A stretch of DNA of 7,043 nt from Alloprevotella sp. (GCA_015259235.1 JABZGM010000108.1:1-7043); one strand, 5' to 3'. Shown: positions 1-6,044, numbered from the stretch's first letter. Made by a program: numbers and translations. Notes: a model not told the origin generated them from the sequence alone.

Positions 1-57
1 TTCTTCGCCTTGTGAAAAACGAGAGATAAAACCCAACAAACTGATTTGTAAGAAGTT

Positions 58-945
58 TTACCCAACTGTTGGTTTCACAAAATAAATGGGTGCAATGGGC
101 AAACGCTTTTTATCCTCATCAGATAGTTTGCTATAATGCTCAATCCAAAGGGAAACAAATAGCGAAAAATCAATAAGGGTAATGGCTTTGTGAGAATTTC
201 TTGCTTCATATTTGGCATCGTTCGTGAAACTACCCGAAGTGACCACCACTCCCGATTCACCTTCGTGAGAAAGTGTACCTCTGAGCTGGCGCACTACGTC
301 TGCTGAAACAGGATTCGTGGGATAATGCTTCACTTGCACCTTGACGCGTGGAAATTCCAGTCCGAGAGCATCGCGATAAGCTATAATGTCTACGCCACCA
401 TCTTTGCCCTTAGGAGCCACAAAAGGCGTGTAGTAGCCCATGCCACGGAAGAGCGCAGCCACAAGGTCTTGAAATTCATAAGGATTCAAAGCTGCAATGT
501 AGCTGCGAAAACCTTCTTCTGCCTGATTACTGGCTTGTTCATAGTCGATTTCTGTTTCCACCACAGCATCTTCTTCCTCTATATCTTGAGGTGTTGACTC
601 AGCTTTTTTCTTTTTTTCGAGCCATTCATTGTAACCTTTGTGGAGGGCATCGGAAAACTCTTTGACGCTTAACTTCATCGCTTGTTCTCCTTCGGGTGTA
701 AGATGCCAAACTCCTTTGTTTTTCTGAATAAAACCCGACTTGTAAGCACCAATGGAATGGAACATAAGTTGATTGTACCAGCGTTCTGAACCGTCAGTCT
801 TCATTCTTTCACGCTCATAGTCATCTTTTGGAAAGGTTTTTTCCATCGCGGCTTTGATATCGCGAATGTGCATTTCACCACCATTTTTTTGAATGAGTTG
901 CATAGCACAAAGCACAGCTTCTGCTTTTCTCAGCTTTTTGGTCAT
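58..945 (-). CDS. mrr: Mrr-type type IV restriction endonuclease (winged-helix N-terminus plus Mrr catalytic domain)
   Basis: This 295-residue protein is predicted to be a DNA endonuclease of the Mrr family, which cuts DNA carrying foreign methylation without needing a partner methyltransferase. Residues about 5-95 resemble the Mrr N-terminal winged-helix domain, including a WYNQLMFHSIGAYKSGFI segment and a following GVWHLTPEG wing. A charged, acidic linker (about 105-145) precedes the catalytic domain (about 150-270). That domain shows NPYEFQDLVAALF (E157), GKDGGVDII (D182, D186) and the QxK signature in VKVQVKHY (Q204, K206), the expected PD-(D/E)xK nuclease core. No key residue appears to be missing. 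No methyltransferase or specificity subunit is adjacent, consistent with a stand-alone type IV enzyme. The gene is last in the minus-strand block, 96 bp beyond sufE with a stem-loop between them, and reads as more A+T-rich than the enzyme genes upstream, which hints at independent acquisition. The family call is firm; target specificity is unknown. Confidence 0.9.
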   Translation of the reverse strand: MTKKLRKAEAVLCAMQLIQKNGGEMHIRDIKAAMEKTFPKDDYERERMKTDGSERWYNQLMFHSIGAYKSGFIQKNKGVWHLTPEGEQAMKLSVKEFSDALHKGYNEWLEKKKKAESTPQDIEEEDAVVETEIDYEQASNQAEEGFRSYIAALNPYEFQDLVAALFRGMGYYTPFVAPKGKDGGVDIIAYRDALGLEFPRVKVQVKHYPTNPVSADVVRQLRGTLSHEGESGVVVTSGSFTNDAKYEARNSHKAITLIDFSLFVSLWIEHYSKLSDEDKKRLPIAPIYFVKPTVG

Positions 946-978
946 CGTGGATTTATTGTTGAGGAAGGAAGAGAACTA

Positions 979-1015
979 TTTGTGCGTAAGCCCGAAAAAG
1001 GGACATACGCACAAA
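979..1015. repeat. Perfect 10-bp inverted repeat (stem-loop) between sufE and mrr
   Basis: TTTGTGCGTA at 979-988 is the exact reverse complement of TACGCACAAA at 1006-1015. Inside the 17-nt loop, CCC (991-993) can pair with GGG (1000-1002) around GAAAAA, extending the structure. It lies in the 96-bp gap downstream of sufE and upstream of mrr. It may end or attenuate the sufE transcript, but neither strand has a clear T-tract after the outer stem, so it is not a textbook intrinsic terminator. A dimeric-protein operator upstream of mrr is an alternative. Confidence 0.6.
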
Positions 1016-1041
1016 ATAAGGGGAGGAGAGGAGAGCACAAA

Positions 1042-1464
1042 TTATGCTCTGGCTGCGAGGACAGCAGCGTAGGTCTTGATGCGCTTAATCATGGCAAGAA
1101 GACCATTGGCACGAGTGGGAGAGAGATGCTCACTGAGTCCGATGGACTGCACAAAATAAAGGTCGGTGTCACGGATTTCTTCAGCGGTGTGACCATTGAC
1201 CACACGCAGGAGGAGGGTGACAATGCCTTTCACGATGAGAGCATCGCTCTCGGCACGGAAGGTGAGAGTGCCATCTGCATTTTGATCGCAGACAATCCAC
1301 ACACGACTTTGGCAACCGTCGATGAGATTGGTTTCCACCTTCTCCGATTCGGGGAGAGCTCCCGCCTCACCACCTAAGTCGATGAGGAGTTGGTAGCGAT
1401 CCATCCAGTCGTCAAATTCGTTGAATTCTTCGATAATTTCGTCTTGTATTTCGTTGATTGTCAT
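1042..1464 (-). CDS. sufE: SufE family cysteine desulfurase-associated sulfur acceptor
   Basis: SufE accepts persulfide sulfur from the cysteine desulfurase SufS and passes it to the SufBCD scaffold for Fe-S cluster assembly in the cytoplasm. The 140-residue length matches the family. The signature LIDGCQSRVWI places the conserved sulfur-accepting cysteine at residue 51, the same number as in E. coli SufE. Other family features are the N-terminal EIIEEFNEFDDWMDRYQLLIDLG helix region, the SDALIVKGIVTLLLRV segment and the C-terminal LSPTRANGLLAMIKRIK helix. The start codon is the only good upstream Met and no Shine-Dalgarno is seen, as usual in Bacteroidota. The gene lies 72 bp after the glutaminyl cyclase gene on the same strand, so co-transcription is plausible. 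No sufS or sufBCD is in the window. CsdE-type function cannot be separated from SufE by reading alone. Confidence 0.93.
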   Translation of the reverse strand: MTINEIQDEIIEEFNEFDDWMDRYQLLIDLGGEAGALPESEKVETNLIDGCQSRVWIVCDQNADGTLTFRAESDALIVKGIVTLLLRVVNGHTAEEIRDTDLYFVQSIGLSEHLSPTRANGLLAMIKRIKTYAAVLAARA

Positions 1465-1536
1465 GAGTCTATGATAAAAATTAAAGAGAGTGTTGCAGGA
1501 AAAACTAAGGAGAGAGAAGCCAAGGAAAGAGATGCC

Positions 1537-2538
1537 TTATTTCTCTTGTGAGAGAAGTTGGAGAAGACTCTGTCCAACGGCACGGAGTGTAGCAGTTTCG
1601 AGTTTGTCCATGGTGTCGTGGGTGGTGTGCCAGTGGGCAGGGAATCCGCCATCGGGGCTATAAGCGATGACATCGACAGTGGGAATGCCAGCAATGGTGT
1701 TCATGGGCAAATGGTCGTCGGTGATGAAACCGCCATTGTCGGGGATGAAACAACTCTCAGCCCCAGCATAGCGAGCAGCGTCCCACAGACGGACGGCTAC
1801 AGACTGAGCATACTTCAGGGAATAGCCTTCAAATCGGAACTGATTGCCACTCCCCCCCACCATGTCGAGGAGGATGCCGAAGCGAGGACGATAGTTTTGC
1901 GCAGCGGCTTGTGCACTCCAATACTGCGAACCGAGGCAGAAGGTGTTTTCGTCGTTGCGTGCTGATTCAGGAGCCCAATAGGGTGCACCATAGTCTTCGA
2001 CGTCGAAGCAAACGAAGTCTACGCCAATGGCAGGATTGAGCTGTTGGAGATTGCGCGCAACCTCGAGCATCACTGCCACTCCGGAAGCTCCATCATCGGC
2101 AGCCATCACTGGTTGGCGATGCTTCGTGGAATCGGCATCTTGATCGGACCAAGGGCGAGAATCGTAGTGAGCAGCGAGGACAATGCGCTCTTTCGCCTCA
2201 GGACGATATTGCGCAATGAGGTTGCGACAAGGGAGTTTTGTGCCGTCCCATCCAGTCACGGTGGTGGCTTGCACGGAGGTGGTGAGCCCAAAGCGTGCAA
2301 ACTCTGCTAGAATGTATTCGCCACAAGACTTGTTGGCAGCAGACCCAGGAGTGCGAGGACCGAAATCACATTGTTTTTGGGCAAAATGATAGGCAGAATC
2401 TGCGTTGAACACCACGGGACACACGAGGGAAGAATCGATGGTCGAAGCCGTGGTGTCGGTAGAAGATTTGCTACTCTTGCAAGCCGTGAAGCAGAGGGCA
2501 GCAGGAAGCAAACAAGTGAGGAGAGAAAGAAGTTTCAT
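1537..2538 (-). CDS. Glutaminyl-peptide cyclotransferase, M28-family zinc lipoprotein
   Basis: This 333-residue M28-fold enzyme is predicted to convert N-terminal glutamine of exported peptides and proteins to pyroglutamate. The N-terminus (residues 1-20) is a lipoprotein signal peptide ending in a FTAC lipobox, with Cys20 as the lipidated residue; no acidic surface-export tag follows, so a periplasm-facing anchor is likely. Metal and catalytic positions are visible: H124/D126 in AAHYDSR, D148-D149 in ADDGASG, E181-D182 in FDVEDYG, D225 in LLDMVG, D274-D275-H276 in TDDHLPM, and W303-H304 in HWHTTHD. These align with human QC residues Asp159, Glu201/Glu202, Asp248, Asp305 and Trp329/His330, with Asp at the Glu202 zinc-ligand position. 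The DDH and WH motifs favour a cyclase over a plain M28 aminopeptidase. The gene lies 65 bp after the C26-M19 fusion gene and 72 bp before sufE. The family is certain and the cyclase assignment likely. Confidence 0.88.
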   Translation of the reverse strand: MKLLSLLTCLLPAALCFTACKSSKSSTDTTASTIDSSLVCPVVFNADSAYHFAQKQCDFGPRTPGSAANKSCGEYILAEFARFGLTTSVQATTVTGWDGTKLPCRNLIAQYRPEAKERIVLAAHYDSRPWSDQDADSTKHRQPVMAADDGASGVAVMLEVARNLQQLNPAIGVDFVCFDVEDYGAPYWAPESARNDENTFCLGSQYWSAQAAAQNYRPRFGILLDMVGGSGNQFRFEGYSLKYAQSVAVRLWDAARYAGAESCFIPDNGGFITDDHLPMNTIAGIPTVDVIAYSPDGGFPAHWHTTHDTMDKLETATLRAVGQSLLQLLSQEK

Positions 2539-2603
2539 TGCGTGAATCTATTGTGAAAGAGTCGCGAAGAGAAGAGGGAGATCAGACCGGTGGTAGCCCA
2601 TGT

Positions 2604-4385
2604 TTAGGCTTGTGCAGCAGCCTGAGCTTGCGTCATGACGCGAAGGAAATTGCCACCCCACAACTTTTCCAAATCGTGGTCAGTGAAACCTTCTGCCTGC
2701 AAACGGCGAGTGAGGTTGATGAGTTCGGAAGCCGATGCCAAACCAGGGACTCCTCCATCGCCATCGAAGTCAGTGCCGATGCCGATGTGGTCCACGCCTG
2801 CCACCTTGATCATGTGGAGCATGTGTGCCACAGCGTCGTCGATGGTGGCATTTTCCTCATCGGTGCGGAGGAAACCGCAATAGAAGGTGCATTGCGCCAC
2901 ACCACCAGCAGCAGCGAGTGCACGGAGTTGGTCGTCGGTGAGATTGCGCGGATGATTGCAGAGCACCTTGGAAGAGGAATGACTGCAAACGATGGGGACT
3001 TTGGACACTGCCAAGGCATCGTAGAACGTGGATTCGGCAGCGTGGGAAAGGTCTACCATCATGCCCACGCGGTTCATCTCTGCCACGACTTCACGACCGA
3101 AAGCGGAGAGACCGCCATGTTCTGCACCGTTGGTGGCAGGGAATCGCTCTTTGTCGAGAGCATTGGGACGTGCTGAGTCGCAAATCTCGTTGTTGCCATT
3201 GTGGCAAAGGGTGGTATAGACGATGCCGCGTTGGCGATAGTGCGCCACGTTGGCTAGATCTGTGCCAAAAGCATAGCCATTTTCGATGCCCGGGAGGATG
3301 CTTCGATAGCCAGCTGCCTTGTTGGCTCGCACTTCTTCGGGTGAGAATGCCATGCGCACTGAGGGACAATGCTCTACCATAGCGGTGAGACGGTCGAGGA
3401 TGCCATCGGCTTTGGCAGTGGCTGCCAGATGAGCTTCGGGGGTGCGCTCTTTCTGTGCGAGATAAGCCACCATGATCGAAGCATCTAAGCCACCTTCTGC
3501 CATTTTGAAGGCATCGACAAGGATTTTTGGGTCGCGACGATTGAAATCAATGTCTTGATCGAAAAACATGGGGGTGTCGCAATGGGAGTCGAGAGAGAGG
3601 TGGTGTTGGTGCCACTGACGTGCGCGGTGATAGCTGGCACATTGTTGCACGAAATGACGGAAAAGCCGTGCGGAGTCTTCGTTGTCCATGCACTCTGGAT
3701 GCCACTGCACGCCGATGATGCTCTTGAAGGTGGTGCTCTCCATGGCTTCGATGGTGCCATCACTGGCAAAACCTACGGCGCGGAATTGTGTGCCTGTGTC
3801 TGCCACTGCTTGGTGATGGAAGCTGTTGACGAAGATTTCTCTGCCGAGGAGTTGTCCCAAGAGGGAGTCTTCCAGTAATTGCACGCGATGGGTCGCCTCA
3901 GCACGAGGAGCGTTTTGGCTGTGCTTGAGCAATGCCACGTCGGGACGTGCGGATGTCATGTCTTGCTCCAGCTTTCCACCCAAAGCAGCTGCGAGGATTT
4001 GCATGCCACGACAGATGCCTAACATCGGGATTTGGTGGTCGGCAGCACGACGAATGAGCAACAACTCGAAGGCGTCGCGTAGGGGATTGATACCACCTAA
4101 AGCAGAATGGGGTTCTTCGCCCACCCACAAGGGATTGAGGTCGGCACCGCCCGAAAGCAAGATGCCGTCTACACGATGCAACAAGGCATCTATCGCTGTG
4201 AGGTCGGAAGTTGGAGGGACTACCAAAGGAGTGGCTCCAGCACGGAGGATGGATTGATAGTATCCTTCTGCTAATTCACAACCTTTGTCTCCAAAATTGC
4301 CGGTGATGGCAATGAGAGGACGCTCAGGCGCAAGCTGTTGCGTGGCTTGGGCGTAGAGGGTTTCGAGATCGTAGACGTTAGACAT
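2604..4385 (-). CDS. Fusion enzyme: C26 gamma-glutamyl hydrolase-like amidotransferase domain plus M19 membrane dipeptidase domain
   Basis: Two complete enzyme domains lie in one 593-residue chain with no signal peptide, so a cytoplasmic location is inferred. Residues about 20-250 form a class I glutamine amidotransferase/peptidase C26 domain (PuuD-like): LLSGGADLNP, nucleophile Cys125 in MLGICRGMQI, SFHHQAV, and His229/Glu231 in GVQWHPE. Residues about 260-590 form an M19 renal-dipeptidase-like domain with all expected ligands: H268 and D270 in DSHCDTP, E368 in GIENGYA, H395 in TLCHNGNN, H448 in DLSHAA, H469 in VCSHSSS, R480 in NHPRNLTD and D539 in GTDFDG. Both active sites look intact. The combined product should cut gamma-glutamyl bonds and dipeptides, possibly in succession, but the substrate is unknown. 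The start ATG (4383-4385) lies inside a 7-bp tandem repeat; an in-frame TAA is 3 codons upstream and no other Met occurs before the first strand, which supports this start. Confidence 0.93.
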   Translation of the reverse strand: MSNVYDLETLYAQATQQLAPERPLIAITGNFGDKGCELAEGYYQSILRAGATPLVVPPTSDLTAIDALLHRVDGILLSGGADLNPLWVGEEPHSALGGINPLRDAFELLLIRRAADHQIPMLGICRGMQILAAALGGKLEQDMTSARPDVALLKHSQNAPRAEATHRVQLLEDSLLGQLLGREIFVNSFHHQAVADTGTQFRAVGFASDGTIEAMESTTFKSIIGVQWHPECMDNEDSARLFRHFVQQCASYHRARQWHQHHLSLDSHCDTPMFFDQDIDFNRRDPKILVDAFKMAEGGLDASIMVAYLAQKERTPEAHLAATAKADGILDRLTAMVEHCPSVRMAFSPEEVRANKAAGYRSILPGIENGYAFGTDLANVAHYRQRGIVYTTLCHNGNNEICDSARPNALDKERFPATNGAEHGGLSAFGREVVAEMNRVGMMVDLSHAAESTFYDALAVSKVPIVCSHSSSKVLCNHPRNLTDDQLRALAAAGGVAQCTFYCGFLRTDEENATIDDAVAHMLHMIKVAGVDHIGIGTDFDGDGGVPGLASASELINLTRRLQAEGFTDHDLEKLWGGNFLRVMTQAQAAAQA

Positions 4386-4426
4386 TAGACGTTAGATGTT
4401 AGACATTAGATAGTAGACGTTAGAGG
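4372..4426. repeat. Degenerate 7-bp tandem repeat, consensus TTAGACR, about eight units
   Basis: From 4372 the plus strand reads as near-heptads TAGACG, TTAGACA, TTAGACG, TTAGATG, TTAGACA, TTAGATAG, TAGACG and TTAGAGG. One 8-bp and one adjacent 6-bp unit keep the overall 7-bp phase. The first units lie inside the C26-M19 gene and encode its first residues (MSNVY); the rest occupy its immediate upstream region. The last unit overlaps the left arm of the inverted-repeat element. Confidence 0.75.
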
Positions 4427-4509
4427 GTCATAGACCCTTTTTCGCTCGCCTCGACAAGCGAGGCTCGGTTCTTCTGAGGGCTTCTAGTAGTTCTAGCCTC
4501 TAACGTCTA
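4414..4509. repeat. 96-bp palindromic element bounded by 13-bp perfect inverted repeats, with internal hairpins
   Basis: TAGACGTTAGAGG at 4414-4426 is the exact reverse complement of CCTCTAACGTCTA at 4497-4509. Inside are AGGGTC/GACCCT with an ATA loop (4424-4438), GCCTCG/CGAGGC with an ACAAG loop (4448-4464), and an alternative pairing of GAGGCT (4460-4465) with AGCCTC (4495-4500). It fills the space between the DUF4491 stop codon and the C26-M19 start. It has no coding capacity. It resembles a small dispersed palindromic repeat (REP- or MITE-like), but its copy number cannot be seen from one window. Confidence 0.7.
4424..4442 (+). terminator. Terminator-like hairpin with T-tract, plus-strand polarity
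   Basis: AGGGTC-ATA-GACCCT forms a 6-bp stem with a 3-nt loop at 4424-4438, followed by T residues to 4442. The polarity suits transcription on the plus strand, that is, antisense to the neighbouring genes. No plus-strand gene lies upstream, so it may limit antisense transcription or be just part of the repeat element. Confidence 0.35.
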
Positions 4510-4516
4510 AAATATA

Positions 4517-4873
4517 TTATAGTTTTCCTCCGTAGGGGATGCTGTCTTCGGGATATTCGTGTTTGCGCTTGGGATTCATGGGAAACCAGCCCTTGATGAC
4601 GCGTTTGCGCTGATCGAAGATTTCGCCAATCGACCAAAGACTAGAAAAACCAACGATGGCAGAAAGCGCACCCCAAAAGAGACTACTGATGAAGAAGGGA
4701 GCAATACCGCAGATGATGCCAAAGATGAGGAACACCCACCACGAACGTGTGCCGAAATAATATTCAGCCTTGACAACAAGGGGATGGAAGATGCCAATGA
4801 CAAGGAAGGTGCAAAGCCCAAGAACAACACCTTGCCAATAGATGTCGAGACCGAAAATAGAAATAGCGTCCAT
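4517..4873 (-). CDS. DUF4491 family small integral membrane protein
   Basis: This is a 118-residue hydrophobic protein if it starts at the Met at 4873. The segment from residue 15 on matches what I know of the DUF4491 family: VLGLCTFLVIGIFHPLVVKAEYYFGTR, then WWVFL, later SLWSIGEIFDQRKRV, and the terminal KGWFPMNPKRK. Three membrane segments are visible at about residues 12-33, 45-63 and 64-82, followed by a basic cytoplasmic-type tail. The reading frame stays open 28 codons further upstream to 4957, but family members begin just before the first membrane segment, so I chose 4873. Function is unknown. The gene stands between the Lrp regulator and the C26-M19 enzyme on the same strand, separated from the latter by a 96-bp palindromic element that probably uncouples their transcription. 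Confidence 0.85.
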   Translation of the reverse strand: MDAISIFGLDIYWQGVVLGLCTFLVIGIFHPLVVKAEYYFGTRSWWVFLIFGIICGIAPFFISSLFWGALSAIVGFSSLWSIGEIFDQRKRVIKGWFPMNPKRKHEYPEDSIPYGGKL

Positions 4874-4959
4874 GAGAAAATAATAGTTTAGTATAGAAAT
4901 TGTGTAATGATGTTTCAGAAGGATTACAAATGAGATAACCCACTCTGCATAAAGCAAAG

Positions 4960-4989
4960 AGGACGCAGCGTGATGCCGCGCTACGTCCT
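4960..4989 (-). terminator. Strong stem-loop downstream of the Lrp gene, candidate terminator
   Basis: AGGACG (4960-4965) pairs with CGTCCT (4984-4989). After one mismatch, AGCG (4967-4970) pairs with CGCT (4979-4982) around an 8-nt loop. On the minus strand the stem is followed by CTTTGCTTT, which is moderately T-rich. It lies about 140 nt past the Lrp stop codon. It may end the Lrp transcript, but the T-tract is interrupted, so confidence is limited. Confidence 0.4.
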
Positions 4990-5010
4990 TTGTTCATAGT
5001 GATAAATAAT

Positions 5011-5034
5011 ACTTCTTTTCAGCCATCAAGAAGT
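5011..5034. repeat. 7-bp perfect inverted repeat in the Lrp 3' region
   Basis: ACTTCTT at 5011-5017 and AAGAAGT at 5028-5034 flank a 10-nt loop. On the minus strand the stem is followed by ATTATTTATCA. It could be the first, weaker, stop signal after the Lrp gene. Confidence 0.4.
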
Positions 5035-5128
5035 GAGAATGGAGTGCTATTGCCCAAAATGAGCAAGCGATGAAGATTATATCCTTTCTCCTGTCTCACT
5101 GATGTGGTGAATCGAAAGGGGGCGACAA

Positions 5129-5659
5129 TTAGTCGTCTACCTCATCCACGAAGTCAGCTATGGGAGGATAGATTTCCTTTTCAGGCTCTTCATATTCGCG
5201 TTCCGTGCTGATGGGGATGGTGCGTTGAATGCTTTGTTCCAAAGAAATCATAGTTTCGGTAGAAGTGACGCCAGGAATCTCTTGAATCTTGTTGTTGAGC
5301 AAGTCGCGGAGATGCTCATTGTCACGAGAATAGAGCTTCGCCAACATGGTGTAAGGACCAGTGGTGAAATGGCACTCCACGATTTCAGGAATTTCGTTGA
5401 GCTTCGCCACTGCGGTCTTGTAGAGGGAGCCACGTTCGAGCTTGATGCCGATGTAGGTGCAAGTGCCAAAACCCAAGAACTTGGGATTCACTTGATATCC
5501 GCTACCCACGATGATGCCACGTTGCACCATACGCACCACGCGTTGGTGGATGGCAGCTCGTGAAACACCACATTGTGCAGCAATTTCTTTGAAACTACGG
5601 CGAGCATCGACAGAGATTACTTTAAGAATTTTGCGGTCTAGAAGATCTGCTTTTTTCAT
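5129..5659 (-). CDS. Lrp/AsnC family transcriptional regulator
   Basis: The N-terminal helix-turn-helix spans about residues 4-60: LLDRKILKVISVDARRSFKEIA, then CGVSRAAIHQRVVRM as the recognition region, then GIIVGSGYQVNP as the wing. The ligand-binding RAM domain follows at about 65-150 (YIGIKLERG, IVECHFTTGPYTMLAKLY, IPGVTSTETMISLEQSIQ). Such proteins form dimers and octamers and respond to amino acids. At 176 residues it is longer than the usual 150-160; the extra C-terminal stretch (about 151-176) is acidic and Pro-containing, ending in DEVDD. The start Met directly precedes the KKADLLDRKIL helix, which fits the family. It is transcribed divergently from an AspT/YbjL-type transporter, a likely though unproven target, and autoregulation is common in the family. 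The effector amino acid cannot be deduced. Confidence 0.93.
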   Translation of the reverse strand: MKKADLLDRKILKVISVDARRSFKEIAAQCGVSRAAIHQRVVRMVQRGIIVGSGYQVNPKFLGFGTCTYIGIKLERGSLYKTAVAKLNEIPEIVECHFTTGPYTMLAKLYSRDNEHLRDLLNNKIQEIPGVTSTETMISLEQSIQRTIPISTEREYEEPEKEIYPPIADFVDEVDD

Positions 5660-5734
5660 GAAAGGATGAATTGAATATAAATCGTCACACTATGGCTCCA
5701 TGACCATGGTATGATATTGCTAATGTTTGTCGGA

Positions 5735-5742
5735 CAAAATTA
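5735..5742 (-). promoter_or_regulatory. Predicted -7 box of the Lrp gene promoter
   Basis: The minus strand reads TAATTTTG here, an exact match to the Bacteroidetes TAnnTTTG -7 element. A TTG lies 22 nt upstream on that strand (5767-5765), an acceptable but imperfect -33 element. The predicted leader would be about 70 nt long. Confidence 0.45.
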
Positions 5743-5913
5743 CTCATTCTTTTTGACAAATGACCAAGTCTTGCGCCACTTTTTTCATGATTGTATAGTC
5801 ATTTTCCTCAGAAAAGAGGATTATATGGCGAAATGTCACATCGGCACTTCTCTTTTCTTGCTTATTTATAAAAAAAAGTCTGTCTTTTCTTTCGTTCCTT
5901 TCGTTTTTCTCCC

Positions 5914-5921
5914 TAACTTTG
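5914..5921 (+). promoter_or_regulatory. Predicted -7 box of the transporter gene promoter
   Basis: TAACTTTG is an exact match to the Bacteroidetes -7 consensus TAnnTTTG. About 19 nt upstream is TTTCG (5890-5894), a weak -33 element. A transcript starting near 5928 would have a leader of about 33 nt to the ATG at 5961 or about 117 nt to the ATG at 6045. Confidence 0.55.
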
Positions 5922-5943
5922 CCCAAACTCCATAGTAGGTGTC

Positions 5944-5963
5944 CATTCCATCGGAAGGGAATG
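5944..5963 (+). repeat. Short inverted repeat covering the alternative ATG at 5961
   Basis: CATTCC (5944-5949) is complementary to GGAATG (5958-5963) with an 8-nt loop; the right arm includes the ATG at 5961. If transcribed from the predicted promoter, this stem near the 5' end of the leader would hide that ATG, which fits use of the downstream start at 6045. Confidence 0.35.
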
Positions 5964-6044
5964 TCTACGAAGCATTTTTATTCATTAGCCCCTCTATTTT
6001 CAATTATTGCACCCACCACATTGGGCAGGTGCATCGATTTGTTT

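Larger units (their letters stand above)
4874..5128. other. 255-bp spacer between the Lrp and DUF4491 genes, rich in inverted repeats
   Basis: No convincing gene is present. Three inverted repeats occur: CCTTTC/GAAAGG (5083-5088 and 5114-5119) just after the Lrp stop codon, ACTTCTT/AAGAAGT (5011-5017 and 5028-5034), and the longer stem at 4960-4989. I found no good TAnnTTTG promoter for the DUF4491 gene here. Confidence 0.5.
5660..6044. other. Divergent intergenic region between the Lrp gene and the transporter gene
   Basis: This A+T-rich region of 385 bp holds promoters for both flanking genes. Small palindromes include ACCATGGT at 5703-5710 and TCCTC/GAGGA at 5805-5809 and 5816-5820. Short reading frames occur on both strands but have no recognisable protein character. 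It is the natural place for Lrp-type binding sites, although I could not pick out a convincing operator. Confidence 0.6.

Noticed and set aside
62..72. CCAAC-T-GTTGG palindrome at the 3' end of mrr as a terminator
   Set aside because: The 5-bp stem with a single-base centre cannot form a normal hairpin loop, and only a weak T content follows on the minus strand.
868..1377. Plus-strand 169-codon reading frame
   Set aside because: It overlaps the start of mrr and most of sufE in antisense, and its translation has no domain-like character.
2538..3176. Plus-strand 212-codon reading frame
   Set aside because: It is antisense to the M19 domain, is rich in His, Cys and Ser as expected of a shadow frame, and the minus strand shows all dipeptidase motifs.
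4372..4426. Possible CRISPR array
   Set aside because: The units are only 7 bp, directly adjoining and degenerate, with no spacers and no cas genes.
4874..4957. 28-residue N-terminal extension of the DUF4491 protein
   Set aside because: The family begins just before the first membrane segment, and the Met at 4873 gives the expected length.
5711..5935. Small gene in the divergent intergenic region (74 codons plus strand, or 60 codons minus strand at 5744-5926)
   Set aside because: Both frames are low-complexity Phe- or Lys-rich translations of A+T-rich DNA, and they overlap the predicted promoter elements.
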